From Burkholderia sp. SRS-W-2-2016 (lineage in GTDB: Bacteria; Pseudomonadota; Gammaproteobacteria; Burkholderiales; Burkholderiaceae), in contig NZ_MSDV01000018.1 in NCBI RefSeq assembly GCF_001931485.1, forward strand, positions 1 to 64,000: 64,000 nucleotides of DNA. Reading direction: 5' to 3'. Numbering within the stretch: position 1 is the stretch's first letter; each line of letters opens with the position of its first letter. A model generated the notes under the pieces. That model was not told where the DNA came from. It worked only from the letters and a program-made list of their open reading frames with translations, and did not search any database. Shown one piece after another: positions 1 to 9,005 of the stretch. A program made the translations under genes and the position numbers.

Positions 1-70
1 GGACCGTGAAACGACTCTACGCCGATGATAGTGCGGATTGCCCGTGTGAAAGTAGGTAATCGTCAGGCTT
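1..70 (+). rRNA. rrf: 5S ribosomal RNA, 3' part
   Basis: The first bases match the 3' half of a proteobacterial 5S rRNA, with the recognisable stretch GATAGTGCGGATTGCCCGTG followed by GTGAAAGTAGGTAATCGTCAGGCTT. The 5' part lies outside the window. The end is placed near position 70, just before two hairpin terminators, so the window opens at the tail of an rRNA operon transcribed left to right. The exact 3' end is approximate. Confidence 0.9.
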
Positions 71-84
71 CTTATGCAGTACGT

Positions 85-124
85 CCAGAACCCCGGTCTC
101 TCCCAGCGAGAACCGGGGTTCTGG
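85..124 (+). terminator. rRNA operon hairpin terminator 1
   Basis: A perfect 13-bp stem (85-97 pairing with 112-124, starting CCAGAACCCCGG) lies just after the 5S tail. It has no long T-run of its own, but a second hairpin with a T-run follows, as is common at the end of rRNA operons. Confidence 0.75.
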
Positions 125-148
125 CGTTTACGCGGCTGTTTCAAAGCA

Positions 149-175
149 AAACCTCACCCCGGCGGTGAGGTTTTT
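149..175 (+). terminator. rRNA operon terminator 2
   Basis: The stem AAACCTCACC (149-158) pairs with GGTGAGGTTT (164-173) and is followed by a T-tract. This is a classic intrinsic terminator backing up the hairpin just upstream. Confidence 0.85.
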
Positions 176-378
176 GCGTTTGTGCGCTGACAAATGCCGC
201 TGTGCGCGGAGCGCAAACCGGTCGCGGCTCCTCTCGTCACAGCCTGCCAATCCGTAACACGTGCGCGTAGCCCGTCAGTTCCCGATATGCGTGCTCCACC
301 TCCGCATCTCAAGAATTACAGCGAACGCGTCGGTGACATGGTCCAGGAGAGCCTTGATCGCCCGTGATTGGCGGGAAC

Positions 379-1302
379 TTACGTCTGCGACCCGACTCCT
401 CGCCGTGAAAATGCCGTCAGCACTTGCCGGATTGCGATATCGAACGGCGTGCGGCAGCCGATTCCCAGCTCCTCCAGACGGCTCGACGCAAGGTGGCAAT
501 TATGCGGGCGCGGCGTCGTGTCCGTCGGCGTGTACTGCGGTATCAGATTCGCGTCGAGTTGTAGCGCTTCGGCGAGACGTACAGCGATTTCGTATTTGGT
601 CATCGGTTCGTCGCCCGACCATTGCGCGATGCCGGAGATCGGTTCGCCGTGCGCATGCCGCTCGAGCATCTGCCGGATCACTAGCGCGACGTCCGGCGTG
701 AAGGTCGGATAACGGATCGCCCACGCGTCCATTGTGGCGCGTTCACCGCCTGGAGCAGCCGACGCGGCGATCGCCGGCACTAGGCTCGTCACCGCTGACT
801 CCGACCAGTCGACGATCGGCCCATACAACAGCGGCAGACGCAGCACGCAGCCGCGCCCCGTTGTTTCAGTCAACGCACGCTCGCCTTCGAGCTTACTGTG
901 TCCGTACGCATTAAGCGGCGCGGGCGCGCTGTCGTGTCGATAGGGCGGGTGGGTGCCGTCGAACACATAGTCGGTCGAAATCGACAGTGTCCATGCGCCG
1001 CGTCGGTCCGCCGCCGCAGCGATTGTGCGCACCGCGTCGACGTTCAGCGCGCGCGCCAGCGCTGGGTCTTGTTCGCATACGTCGGGGCGGCGCTCCGCCG
1101 CGGCGATCACGACCGCGTCGGGCGCCGTCTGCTCGATGAAGCGTTCGACGGCTCCGGTATCCCGGATATCGAGTGCGACGGTTTGCGACGAGGGCCGGCT
1201 GAATGAGGTGGCAACGACCTGCCAGTCGGTTTGCTGCGTCAGCTCATCGACGAGCGCACGTCCCAACATGCCGGAACCGCCGATGACGGCAACCTTGAAC
1301 AT
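379..1302 (-). CDS. RmlD-like NAD(P)-dependent sugar-nucleotide reductase family (extended SDR)
   Basis: A 307-residue protein with an N-terminal Rossmann motif (VIGGSGMLG, residues about 6-14) and the YVFDGTHPPY / YGHSKLEGE region typical of the RmlD (dTDP-4-dehydrorhamnose reductase)/MAT2B branch of extended SDRs; the Tyr-x-x-x-Lys pair is in YGHSK. The start is an ATG at 1302 preceded by GGAGCGG. It starts 12 bp after the stop of the copper chaperone gene, so the two are probably co-transcribed away from the CueR-type regulator. No rhamnose biosynthesis genes are nearby, so a role in O-antigen synthesis is not supported by context. The family is fairly sure; the substrate is unknown. Confidence 0.75.
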   Translation of the reverse strand: MFKVAVIGGSGMLGRALVDELTQQTDWQVVATSFSRPSSQTVALDIRDTGAVERFIEQTAPDAVVIAAAERRPDVCEQDPALARALNVDAVRTIAAAADRRGAWTLSISTDYVFDGTHPPYRHDSAPAPLNAYGHSKLEGERALTETTGRGCVLRLPLLYGPIVDWSESAVTSLVPAIAASAAPGGERATMDAWAIRYPTFTPDVALVIRQMLERHAHGEPISGIAQWSGDEPMTKYEIAVRLAEALQLDANLIPQYTPTDTTPRPHNCHLASSRLEELGIGCRTPFDIAIRQVLTAFSRRGVGSQT

Positions 1303-1314
1303 GAGCCGCTCCGT

Positions 1315-1518
1315 TCAGCGTACGGACGAAACCGTATAGCCGGCCTCATCGATCGCCGCTTTCAGTGCTTCAACCGGCTGCACCGACTCCACCACCACCC
1401 GGCCGCTCGCCAGGTCCACCTGAACCTGCGCGGCGGCGTCGTGCTCGCGGATCGCGTTGGTGACGGCGGCAACACAGTGCTGGCAGCTCATACCTTCAAC
1501 ATGGAGTTCGATTGTCAT
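1315..1518 (-). CDS. copZ: CopZ-like heavy-metal chaperone (HMA domain)
   Basis: A 67-residue single HMA domain. The metal-binding motif GMSCQHC places Cys12 and Cys15 in the first loop, as in Cu(I) chaperones that hand copper to a P1B-type ATPase or to a regulator. Length and fold pattern (TIELHVEGM...VVVESVQPVEALKAAIDEAGYTV) fit the family exactly. It is divergent from the CueR-type gene and sits immediately upstream of the RmlD-like gene. No copper ATPase is present in the window, so its partner must be elsewhere. Copper is inferred from the neighbouring CueR-type regulator. Confidence 0.85.
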   Translation of the reverse strand: MTIELHVEGMSCQHCVAAVTNAIREHDAAAQVQVDLASGRVVVESVQPVEALKAAIDEAGYTVSSVR

Positions 1519-1585
1519 GACAGAAACCTCGGCGGGATCAGATTGTGATGAGTTGAATTATGCCTGCCGATCCGTACTTCAGTCG

Positions 1586-1616
1586 TTGAGCTTCCCATCA
1601 TGGGAAGGTGTACGAT
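1586..1616 (+). promoter_or_regulatory. CueR/MerR-type operator-promoter with 19-bp spacer
   Basis: TTGAGC (1586-1591) and TACGAT (1611-1616) are separated by 19 bp. The spacer holds an inverted repeat, CTTCCC...GGGAAG, the layout used by MerR-family copper regulators, which untwist an over-long spacer. It reads toward the regulator gene, implying autoregulation. A divergent promoter for copZ was not separately resolved. Confidence 0.7.
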
Positions 1617-1640
1617 CGACCCAAACCTTGGGGAACAGAC

Positions 1641-2063
1641 ATGAACATTGGCGAAGCGGCTCGCGCGTCGGGCGTCACCGCGAAAATGATCCGCTACTAC
1701 GAAAGCGTCGGCCTGCTGATGGCCCAGTCGCGTACCAGCGCCGGATACCGCGTATACGGACCGCAGGAAGTGCACGCGCTACGCTTCATCCGCCAGGCGC
1801 GGAGGCTTGGCTTTCTGGTCGAAGACATTCGCCGGCTGCTCGCGCTCTGGCACGACCGCTCACGGGCTAGTGCGGAGGTGAAACGGATTGCGCTTGAGCA
1901 TGTCGCGGAGCTCGATCGCCGGATTGCCGAGCTTACTGACATGCGCGACACCCTCGCGCACCTTGCCGATCATTGCCACGGCGACGACCGGCCTGACTGT
2001 CCGATCATCGAGCGATTAGCCGATACGGACCTCGTTTCGGGACAGGGGTGTCATCCTCTTTAA
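1641..2063 (+). CDS. cueR: CueR-type copper-responsive MerR regulator
   Basis: A 140-residue MerR-family activator with an N-terminal winged helix (MNIGEAARASGV...MIRYYESVGLL), a dimerisation helix and a C-terminal metal-binding loop with Cys112 and Cys120 (HCHGDDRPDCPII), the same positions as the Cu(I) ligands of E. coli CueR. An upstream GTG at 1608 is in frame but falls inside the operator, so the ATG at 1641 is preferred. It probably activates its own promoter and the divergent copZ in response to Cu(I)/Ag(I)/Au(I). Confidence 0.88.
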   Translation: MNIGEAARASGVTAKMIRYYESVGLLMAQSRTSAGYRVYGPQEVHALRFIRQARRLGFLVEDIRRLLALWHDRSRASAEVKRIALEHVAELDRRIAELTDMRDTLAHLADHCHGDDRPDCPIIERLADTDLVSGQGCHPL

Positions 2064-2365
2064 GGTATTGTCCGGAGTGGGGTGCAACCCAAACCGCATA
2101 TTCGGCGCAACCGGCCGCCTATCTGCACCGAAATTGTGCGAAAAATCGAGTTGGAGGTCTGGATGCCGCTTGTTGAACCGACAGAACGTAATAAAATCAG
2201 CGCGCTGTGTGCACCGTATTAGTGCGTCATTCCAAATTGGAATGCACATCATGCGAGCATTTCACTGTTCAGGTTGCACCATCGGACTATAATGCGGGTT
2301 AACCCTTTTACGGGAAATCCCTGATGCCGATCACCGGGGATTCGATCTGATCCTCGGAGAACATC
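2064..2365. other. Intergenic region with palindrome and promoter-like -10
   Basis: No convincing gene here; the short ORFs lack ribosome-binding sites. A 17-bp palindrome (cattccaaattggaatg, 2228-2244) precedes a perfect TATAAT at 2288-2293, which probably drives the DUF3563 gene. The leader has a weak hairpin around AATCCC (near 2315) and GGGGATT (2336-2342). The palindrome may be an operator for an unknown regulator. Confidence 0.4.
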
Positions 2366-2512
2366 ATGTTTGCATTCCTTCTTGAAACGCTGAGCACCTG
2401 GTTTGAAACCGCTGAACGCAACCGTCGCGAAGCCTATCTGGCGTCGTCGGCGGATATCGTCCAGCTCGAACAGCGTATTCGCTCGCTCGAAACCAACGGC
2501 TACTCGCTGTAA
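2366..2512 (+). CDS. DUF3563 family small protein
   Basis: A 48-residue protein. The start is supported by GGAGA five bases ahead of the ATG. The sequence MFAFLLETLSTWFETAERN followed by REAYLASSADIVQLEQRIR resembles the DUF3563 family that is abundant and multi-copy in Burkholderiaceae. It has an amphipathic N-terminal helix and a short coiled-coil-like C-terminus with no enzymatic motifs. The function is unknown. It has its own promoter (TATAAT at 2288) and terminator, so it is monocistronic. Confidence 0.75.
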   Translation: MFAFLLETLSTWFETAERNRREAYLASSADIVQLEQRIRSLETNGYSL

Positions 2513-2573
2513 ATTGCCGTTTCGAGTTTGAGGCGGCGGCGCCCATTGGCGCGACCGTAGCAGTACCTCTGCG

Positions 2574-2600
2574 AAGCCCCGTACAAAACGGGGCTTTTGT
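2574..2600 (+). terminator. Terminator after DUF3563 gene
   Basis: AAGCCCCGT (2574-2582) pairs with ACGGGGCTT (2588-2596), followed by TT and a T-rich end: a short strong intrinsic terminator. Confidence 0.8.
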
Positions 2601-2759
2601 CGTTTACGGCCGCGCAAATCGCCGGCTTTTTATTGGTCTCGAAGTCTTCGGCGTCAGGACGCTGAGCTTGGCGAATATCGACTAGCTTCGCAACGTGCGT
2701 CGAGGTAAGGTAGGGCGTTTTTTGCACACGACGGCAATTTACCAACAACGGGGCCGCCC

Positions 2760-3107
2760 ATGTCTTCCGTCCGTTCGCTCCCTTCACTCCAATCTGCGCT
2801 GGCGACGATCGTCGTGGCGGTCCTGACAATCGGCAGCGCCGCGCCGGAAGTGTTCGCCGCGCCCGAGAGCGCTCGCCCGCCGGTGATTCTCGACACGCTG
2901 GGCGGTATCAACAACGGCCAGAGCGGTTCCCTGTTGCTGAACGCCTCCCCTTCGCCGCAGCCGATTGTCGCTGCGCCACCGATCGCCGCGCCCGTCGAGT
3001 TGCCGCAGGAGTCTGCGCCGCCGTTCGTGGTCGCGCCGTATATCCAGTTGCCGGTCGGCGGCGGGCCGTCGCGCCCGATTCCCCGACCGATGCCATTGCC
3101 GCAATAG
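2760..3107 (+). CDS. Exported proline-rich hypothetical protein
   Basis: A 115-residue protein with an N-terminal hydrophobic segment (residues about 11-33, ending VFAAPE) that looks like a Sec signal peptide. The mature part is short and proline-rich (APPIAAPVELPQ, ending RPIPRPMPLPQ). No enzymatic motif is recognised. It may be a periplasmic or envelope-tethered protein. The ATG is preceded by no strong Shine-Dalgarno sequence (only CAACGGGG about 8 bp upstream). Monocistronic; function unknown. Confidence 0.6.
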   Translation: MSSVRSLPSLQSALATIVVAVLTIGSAAPEVFAAPESARPPVILDTLGGINNGQSGSLLLNASPSPQPIVAAPPIAAPVELPQESAPPFVVAPYIQLPVGGGPSRPIPRPMPLPQ

Positions 3108-3440
3108 AGCAGCCCAGCCGCCGCGGCGAGTGCGGCGGCAAATCCTTCACGCCGCTTTTTTCGATCACATGCTGAACTGACGCGGGCTTTGGGCTTCGCG
3201 TCGCGCATGTCGCTGTGCGTGCGAGTCTGTGCAGCGATGCACGTATGGACAGCTCGCAGCAGCTCCATCCTTCATTCCATCCGCGCATATCGCGTCGTCC
3301 CCGGCGCGTTGATGCATTCGGGTTTCGGCGCATGGCGTCCGCCAAACCGTCCGACGACAATCGTTTCACGCTCTGTCGCTCGAAGTCTGCGCGCGGGGGC
3401 ACCGGCTCTCGATCGGAATACAGAACAAGGAGACAGCAAC
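3108..3440. other. Intergenic region, 333 bp
   Basis: It starts with a GC-rich hairpin (GCCGCCGCGGCG / GCGGCGGC around 3117-3139) that may end the upstream transcript. The open frame continues upstream of the SsuA-like gene through this region, but its translation is Arg/Ser/Pro-rich and non-conserved in appearance. I see no gene here. Confidence 0.4.
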
Positions 3441-4484
3441 ATGCCGACTCATTGGATGCAACGTGCCGCGCGCGTCTGTGCAGTGCTGTTCGCATTTGTG
3501 GTGCTGCCAGCCGGCGTCGCGAGCGCAAAGGACGTCCCCGAGAAGCCGACACTGACGTTGGCCGTCGGCGGCCTGCCGGGTCTTTACTATCTGCCGGTGC
3601 TCGCCGCGCAACAGCTCGGCTATTTCAAGGACGAAGGCCTGAACATCACGCTCGAGGATTTCGCCGGCGGCTCGAAAGCGCTCGAAGCGGTGGTGGGCGG
3701 CAGTGCCGACGTCGGCGCGGGCGCGTTCGAGCACACGCTGTTCATGCAGGCAAAGGGGCAGCACTATAGGGCGTTCGCGTTGATGGGGCGCGCGCCGCAG
3801 ATCGTCATCGGCGTGGTGAAAGGGAAGGCGGACAGTATCAAGTCGCTTGCCGATTTCAAGGGGGCGAAGGTCGGCGTGAGCGCGCCGGGGTCGTCGACGG
3901 ATCTCGTGCTTACCGTCGCGCTGCGCAAGGCCGGCGTGCAGCGCAGCGAGATTTCGGCGATTGGTGTCGGCAGCGGCGCGACCGTGCTGGCTGCGGTCGG
4001 CAGTGGGCAGATCGATGCGTTATCGAACGTCGATCCGATGATGACCAAGCTCACCCGGAGCGGCGCGATCAAAGTGCTGGTCGACACACGGACGGTGAAG
4101 GGCACGCAGGAAGTGTTCGGCGGCACGATGCCGGCGGCGACGCTGTATGCGCCGGAGACCTTCATCCAGAAGAATCCGAAGACCACGCAGGCGCTGACCA
4201 ATGCAATCGTGCGTGCGAATCGCTGGCTGCAGACCGCGAGCGATGCCGATCTGCTGAAGATGGTGCCGCAGGCCTATCTGCTAGGTGACCCGCCGCTTTA
4301 TCTGGAAGCGTTCCACAACGTGCGCGACGCCTATTCGCCGGATGGTCTGATGCCTGCCGACGGCCCGGCGACATCGCTGCGCGCGCTGGCGTCGTTCGAT
4401 ACCCGGCTCGATCCGAAGAAGATCGATCTGAGCGCGACCTATACGAATGAATTCGCGACCCGGGCCGCTGCGCAGTTGAAGTAA
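3441..4484 (+). CDS. ABC transporter periplasmic substrate-binding protein (SsuA/NitT/TauT type)
   Basis: A 347-residue binding protein. The ATG at 3441 follows AAGGAGA and starts a clear signal peptide (to about residue 29, GVASA-KD). The mature start TLTLAVGGLPGLYYLPVLAAQQLGYFKDEGL...DFAGGSKALEAVVGGSADVG is the NMT1/THI5-like fold of aliphatic sulfonate, taurine and nitrate binding proteins. No permease or ATPase gene is adjacent, so it is an orphan in this window; the ligand cannot be assigned. The frame is open far upstream, but the longer version would bury the signal peptide. Confidence 0.85.
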   Translation: MPTHWMQRAARVCAVLFAFVVLPAGVASAKDVPEKPTLTLAVGGLPGLYYLPVLAAQQLGYFKDEGLNITLEDFAGGSKALEAVVGGSADVGAGAFEHTLFMQAKGQHYRAFALMGRAPQIVIGVVKGKADSIKSLADFKGAKVGVSAPGSSTDLVLTVALRKAGVQRSEISAIGVGSGATVLAAVGSGQIDALSNVDPMMTKLTRSGAIKVLVDTRTVKGTQEVFGGTMPAATLYAPETFIQKNPKTTQALTNAIVRANRWLQTASDADLLKMVPQAYLLGDPPLYLEAFHNVRDAYSPDGLMPADGPATSLRALASFDTRLDPKKIDLSATYTNEFATRAAAQLK

Positions 4485-4657
4485 GCGGGTTGAAGGAGCG
4501 CGGTTGCGCGCGCGATCACCGGCGGCCTGCTGCGCGCGCACGAGGAGCACGACGAGCACGAGGGGCGCGGCGGGTGGCTAGCGTGAAGCGAGCGCGCGCA
4601 ATCTGATCGGCAGCGCGCAGGCCACGGCACGCACCGGCCCACCCGCACCCATCACGC

Positions 4658-5503
4658 TTAATTGCCGCGATACTCGACCTTGAACGTCGCGGCCTTGTCT
4701 TCACCGAGCGTCTTCACGAGCCACGGCATCTGCTCCTTCAGCATTTTTGCGAGCGTATACGGTGGGTTCACAATGAACATGCCGCTGCCGAATAGCCCGA
4801 AGCCATCCGCGGGCGGATTGCTGACCGTCAGGCTGACGTGCAGCCAGTTGTCCTTCTGCAATTGCTTCAGCTGATCGGGGAAGCGCTGCGACTCGGGGCG
4901 CTTCACCTGCGGATACCAGACGGCATAGGTACCGGTCGGAAAGCGCTTCAGGCTTTCCTCGACACAGCGCAGCGTGCGCGTGTAATCGCGCTTGTCCTCA
5001 TACGACGGATCGAGCAGGACCAGCGCGCGTCGCGGCGCCGGCGGCAGCAGCGTGAGGATGCCGTCGAAGCCGTCGCCCGCATAGAGCATCGCGCGCCGGC
5101 CGGCGTCGCGGAAATTGTGGCGCAGCACGTCGATTTCGGTGCTGTGCAATTCGAACAGGCGCATGCGATCCTGCGCGCGCAACTGCCGCCACGCGAGATA
5201 CGGCGAACCCGGATAGAAGCGCAACTGGCCGTCGGGATTGAGCGCGCTCACTTCGTCGACGTATTCGGCGAACAGCGGCGGCAGATCGTTGCGCTCCCAC
5301 AGTTTCGCGATGCCGGTTTCGAACTCGCCGGTCTTGGTCGCGTAGCCTTCCTTCAGCGAATAGACGCCGGCACCGGCGTGCGTGTCGATGTACCAGTAGG
5401 CTTTGTCCTTCTGGCCGAGATAGCTTAAGAGCTGCAACACGACGGCGTGTTTCAGGACGTCGGCGTGATTGCCGGCATGGAAGGCGTGGCGGTAGCTGAG
5501 CAT
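4658..5503 (-). CDS. rlmJ: 23S rRNA (adenine-2030-N6)-methyltransferase RlmJ
   Basis: A 281-residue protein beginning MLSYRHAFHAGNHADVLKH, the signature of RlmJ, which methylates A2030 of 23S rRNA using S-adenosylmethionine. The length matches E. coli RlmJ (280). A DTHAGAG motif (SAM-binding region) and a catalytic-type DPSY motif (LLDPSYEDK) are visible; DPSY is a variant of the usual [DN]PP[YF] motif. The ATG at 5503 is chosen because the family begins exactly there; an upstream GTG-type extension is not family-like. It is convergent with the SsuA-like gene. Confidence 0.93.
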   Translation of the reverse strand: MLSYRHAFHAGNHADVLKHAVVLQLLSYLGQKDKAYWYIDTHAGAGVYSLKEGYATKTGEFETGIAKLWERNDLPPLFAEYVDEVSALNPDGQLRFYPGSPYLAWRQLRAQDRMRLFELHSTEIDVLRHNFRDAGRRAMLYAGDGFDGILTLLPPAPRRALVLLDPSYEDKRDYTRTLRCVEESLKRFPTGTYAVWYPQVKRPESQRFPDQLKQLQKDNWLHVSLTVSNPPADGFGLFGSGMFIVNPPYTLAKMLKEQMPWLVKTLGEDKAATFKVEYRGN

Positions 5504-5620
5504 GATGAGAGGACGCTGAAAGAGCGCAGGCCGGGGCAAAGGAGAGGCGGCGCGCGGTCGCGTATTGTACGCGACCGCGCGGGCGCGGCGATCCGTTTGC
5601 CGGCCGGCCCGGCGGTTTGC

Positions 5621-6592
5621 TTACTCGTGCGCGTCGCCGATGATTTCCTCGATCCGCTGCTTGAGCTCCGGCGTAATGCGCGTGGCGACTTCGGCCGACT
5701 GCATGTTCTCGGCGATCTGCTCGACCCGCGAAGCGCCGGTGATCACCGTGCTGACATGCGGATTCTTCAGGATCCACGCGATCGCGAGTTGACCGACGGT
5801 GCAGCCGAGTTCGTCGGCGATCTTGCCCAACTGGCCGACCACGTTGTTCCTGCCCGGGTCGGTGAGGTGCTGACGCAGCCAGTCGTAGCCCTGCAGTTGC
5901 GCGCGGCTGTCGGCGGGCACGCCGTCACGGTATTTGCCGGTCAACAGACCCGACGCGAGCGGGCTCCACGTGGTCAGGCCGAGGCCGATGTCTTCATAGA
6001 GCCGCTTGTATTCCTGCTCGACGCGCTTGCGATGGAACAGGTTGTATTGCGGTTGTTCCATCACCGGCTTATGCAGATGATGCCGCTCGGCGATCTCGTA
6101 CGCGGCGCGGATTTCGTCGGCGCTCCATTCGGAGGTGCCCCAGTACAGCGCCTTGCCGCGCGTGATCATGTCGCTCATCGCCCAGACCGTTTCCTCGATC
6201 GGCGTGTTCGGATCGGGACGATGACAGAACGCGAGATCGACATAGTCGAGTTGCAGGCGCTTGAGCGAATGGTCGATCGCGTTCAGCAGATATTTGCGAT
6301 TGAGCGTGTGGTACTGGTTCGGCGCTTCGTTGAGCCCCCAGAAGAACTTCGTCGACACCACGTAGCTCACGCGCGACCACCCAAGCTCCTTCAGCGCATG
6401 CCCCATGATCTCCTCGGACTTGCCGCCCGCGTAGGCCTCGGCGTTGTCGAAGAAGTTGACGCCGGCGTCGCGCGCCGCGGCCATGGACTCGCGCGCCGCG
6501 CGATGATCCACCTGGTTGCCGTAGGTAACCCACGAGCCGATCGACAGCTCGCTCACTTGCAGGCCGGAGCGGCCCAGACGTCGGTAATCCAT
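5621..6592 (-). CDS. Aldo/keto reductase, AKR6/AKR14-like (Kv-beta/YghZ type)
   Basis: A 323-residue TIM-barrel NADPH-dependent reductase. It starts [21 protein letters not shown] and carries the catalytic Asp-Tyr-Lys-His set ([23 protein letters not shown]). The loop [16 protein letters not shown] and the C-terminal [15 protein letters not shown] (cofactor 2'-phosphate region) match the potassium-channel beta-subunit/YghZ branch, which reduces aldehydes such as methylglyoxal. Monocistronic. The substrate is uncertain. Confidence 0.88.
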   Translation of the reverse strand: MDYRRLGRSGLQVSELSIGSWVTYGNQVDHRAARESMAAARDAGVNFFDNAEAYAGGKSEEIMGHALKELGWSRVSYVVSTKFFWGLNEAPNQYHTLNRKYLLNAIDHSLKRLQLDYVDLAFCHRPDPNTPIEETVWAMSDMITRGKALYWGTSEWSADEIRAAYEIAERHHLHKPVMEQPQYNLFHRKRVEQEYKRLYEDIGLGLTTWSPLASGLLTGKYRDGVPADSRAQLQGYDWLRQHLTDPGRNNVVGQLGKIADELGCTVGQLAIAWILKNPHVSTVITGASRVEQIAENMQSAEVATRITPELKQRIEEIIGDAHE

Positions 6593-6838
6593 GCATGTCT
6601 CCTTGTTGGTGATGCGTCGGAAATTGAGCCGGGATGACCCGGAATTCAGCGCCGAAAGCGTCCAGTTTAAAGAGATACGGTTCGATGTGCGGTTTACCTA
6701 TGCGGGTCACAGGGTTCATGCACAATAGCAAGCCTGGCCGCCGGGCTGTATCCGCCGAATGGTCTATGCCGTTTGGCGGAATTCACGCCGCGCGCGGTCG
6801 TGTGGTCTCATTGCTCATCAACTGCATGGAGGTTCTGG

Positions 6839-7636
6839 ATGTCGTCTACGAACACGAATCTGAACGGCAAGGTTGCCGTCATTACTGGCGCCGCGAGCGG
6901 CATCGGCAAACAGATCGCGTTGACTCTTTCCGCGGCGGGCGCGGCGGTCGCGATCGCCGACCTGAACCAGGACGGCGCGAACGCCGTGGCTGAGGAAATC
7001 AAAAAGGCCGGCGGCAAGGCGATCGGCGTGGCGATGGACGTGACGAACGAAGACGCGGTCAACCAGGGCATCGACAAGGTCGCCGCCGAGTTCGGCTCGA
7101 TCGACATTCTGGTGTCGAACGCCGGCATCCAGATCGTCAACCCGATCGAAAACTATTCGTTCGCCGACTGGAAGAAGATGCAGGCGATTCACGTGGACGG
7201 CGCGTTCCTGACCACCAAGGCCGCGCTCAAACATATGTACAAGGACGATCGCGGCGGCGTCGTGATCTACATGGGTTCGGTCCACTCGCATCTCGCGTCG
7301 CCGCTGAAGTCGGCTTACGTGACCGCCAAGCACGCGCTGCTCGGTTTGTCGCGCGTGCTGGCGAAGGAAGGCGCCGCGCACAACGTGCGTTCGCACGTCG
7401 TGTGTCCGGGCTTCGTGCGCACGCCGCTGGTCGACAAGCAGATCCCCGAGCAGGCGAAGGAACTCGGCATCAGCGAAGAAGACGTGATCAAGCGCGTGAT
7501 GCTGGGCGGCACGGTCGACGGCATTTTCACGACGGTCGAAGACGTCGCGCAGACGGTGCTGTTCCTGTCGAGCTTCCCGACCGCCGCGCTGACCGGGCAG
7601 TCGTTCATCGTGAGCCACGGCTGGTATATGCACTAA
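6839..7636 (+). CDS. bdhA: 3-hydroxybutyrate dehydrogenase (classical SDR)
   Basis: A 265-residue SDR with TGAASGIG (cofactor glycines), SNAGIQ, the catalytic Ser in GSVHSH and YVTAK (Tyr-x-x-x-Lys), and the family-typical [22 protein letters not shown] segment of D-beta-hydroxybutyrate dehydrogenases. The ATG at 6839 follows GGAGG. It oxidises 3-hydroxybutyrate to acetoacetate with NAD+, the step after intracellular polyhydroxybutyrate depolymerisation. A patatin-like gene follows 11 bp downstream, a pairing consistent with lipid or PHB turnover. Confidence 0.9.
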   Translation: MSSTNTNLNGKVAVITGAASGIGKQIALTLSAAGAAVAIADLNQDGANAVAEEIKKAGGKAIGVAMDVTNEDAVNQGIDKVAAEFGSIDILVSNAGIQIVNPIENYSFADWKKMQAIHVDGAFLTTKAALKHMYKDDRGGVVIYMGSVHSHLASPLKSAYVTAKHALLGLSRVLAKEGAAHNVRSHVVCPGFVRTPLVDKQIPEQAKELGISEEDVIKRVMLGGTVDGIFTTVEDVAQTVLFLSSFPTAALTGQSFIVSHGWYMH

Positions 7637-7647
7637 CGGGAGTGCCT

Positions 7648-8880
7648 ATGGCGCAACGCAATCTGAAGCGGGCGCGCGTGGGCGTGTCCGGCGACGGGGA
7701 GGGGGCCGGTCCGGCGCCGTCCGCCCATCCGCGCCGGCCTCGCCAGTTGCCCAACTACGAAACCATCGCGCTGATGCTGCAAGGCGGCGGCGCGTTGGGT
7801 GCCTATCAGGCCGGCGTCTTTCAGGGACTTTACGAAGCCGGTATCGAACCGAACTGGCTCGCGGGAATTTCGATCGGCGCGCTGAATACGGCGATCATCG
7901 CCGGCAATCCGCCGGAAAAACGCGTCGAGCGTCTGCTGCAGTTCTGGGAGACGATCTGTCAGCCGGCTTTCGAGCCACCATTGCCGGCTTTCATCGAGCA
8001 CGCGCTGTTCAACTCCAGCGATGCGGTGCGCAAGGCTTTTACCGCAACCCAGGCGGTGAGCGCACTGGTCGAGGGACAACGGGGCTTTTTCGTGCCGCGT
8101 TTCCCGCCGCCGCTGCCCACGGTGTCCGGACCGCCGCAAACGGCCAGCTACTACGACACCACCCCGCTAAAAGCCACGCTCGAATCGCTATGCGATTTCG
8201 ACCGGATCAATTCGGGCGAGATGCGCGTGTCGGTGGGCGCGGTCAATTGCGGGACCGGCAACTTCGCTTACTTCGACAATACCCACACGACGCTGCGCCC
8301 CGAGCATTTCATGGCGTCGGGCGCGTTGCCGCCGGGTTTCGCGGCGGTCGAGATCGACGGCGAGTTTTATTGGGACGGCGGCCTGATGTCGAATACGCCC
8401 CTCTACGAGGTGATCCAGTCCACCCCGCGGCGCGACACGCTGGCGTTCCAGGTCGATCTGTGGAGCGCGATCGGCCCGGTGCCGGACAACCTCACCGACG
8501 TCCAGGGCCGCATGAAGGACATCCAGTATTCGAGCCGCACCCGACTCGTGACCGACATGCTGCAGCGCTCGCAGCGCTTCCGGCACGTGCTGCGCGAAGT
8601 GCTGGAGCGGGTGCCGGCCGAGCAGCGCGACGACCCGTGGTGCAAGCTCGCCGACGAGTTGTCCTGTTCGAAGCGCTACAACGTAATCCACCTGATTTAC
8701 CGTCACAAGGAATACGAAGGGCACTACAAGGACTTCCAGTTCGGTCTGTCGACAATGCGCGAGCATTGGCAAAGCGGTCTGGACGATATCCGCCGGTCGC
8801 TCGAACAGCCCGACTGGCTCGACTTGCCGGAGAACGAGGCGGGCTTCGTCACGCACGATATTCATCGCGACTCGCGTTGA
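7648..8880 (+). CDS. Patatin-like phospholipase (with DUF3734-type C-terminus)
   Basis: A 410-residue patatin-fold hydrolase: glycine-rich oxyanion loop GGGALGAY (about residue 47), nucleophile elbow GISIG, and catalytic Asp in DGGL. The C-terminal third (RMKDIQYSSRT..., YRHKEYEGHYKDFQFG) matches the DUF3734 extension. The start at ATG 7648 has GGGAG upstream and lies 11 bp after the dehydrogenase stop, so it is the second gene of that operon. Probable cytoplasmic lipid acyl hydrolase; a role in PHB granule metabolism is inferred only from context. Confidence 0.88.
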   Translation: MAQRNLKRARVGVSGDGEGAGPAPSAHPRRPRQLPNYETIALMLQGGGALGAYQAGVFQGLYEAGIEPNWLAGISIGALNTAIIAGNPPEKRVERLLQFWETICQPAFEPPLPAFIEHALFNSSDAVRKAFTATQAVSALVEGQRGFFVPRFPPPLPTVSGPPQTASYYDTTPLKATLESLCDFDRINSGEMRVSVGAVNCGTGNFAYFDNTHTTLRPEHFMASGALPPGFAAVEIDGEFYWDGGLMSNTPLYEVIQSTPRRDTLAFQVDLWSAIGPVPDNLTDVQGRMKDIQYSSRTRLVTDMLQRSQRFRHVLREVLERVPAEQRDDPWCKLADELSCSKRYNVIHLIYRHKEYEGHYKDFQFGLSTMREHWQSGLDDIRRSLEQPDWLDLPENEAGFVTHDIHRDSR

Positions 8881-8907
8881 ATTCGCGTTGAATCTCAGCC
8901 AATAAAA

Positions 8908-8941
8908 AACGGCGCCCTTTCCATAAGAAAGGGCGCCGTTT
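8908..8941. terminator. Bidirectional terminator between patatin and aminotransferase genes
   Basis: A stem AACGGCGCCCTTT (8908-8920) / AAAGGGCGCCGTT (8928-8940) flanked by an A-run on the left and T-run on the right. It can end transcription from both convergent genes. Confidence 0.85.
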
Positions 8942-9005
8942 CTACAGGTGCTTGCAGCATCGAATCCGCTGCACGGCGCGGCCTGAGGCCGCGCCGCTCA
9001 ATCTG

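Noticed and set aside
1315..2063. Copper ATPase gene near cueR
   Set aside because: None of the frames encode a P-type ATPase; only CopZ and the RmlD-like gene are adjacent.
3189..3440. N-terminal extension of the SsuA-like gene
   Set aside because: The extra 84 residues have no family match and would hide a good signal peptide; a strong AAGGAGA is at the ATG 3441.
4485..4657. Short frames between the SsuA-like gene and rlmJ
   Set aside because: Low-complexity Arg/Ala-rich frames without ribosome-binding sites.
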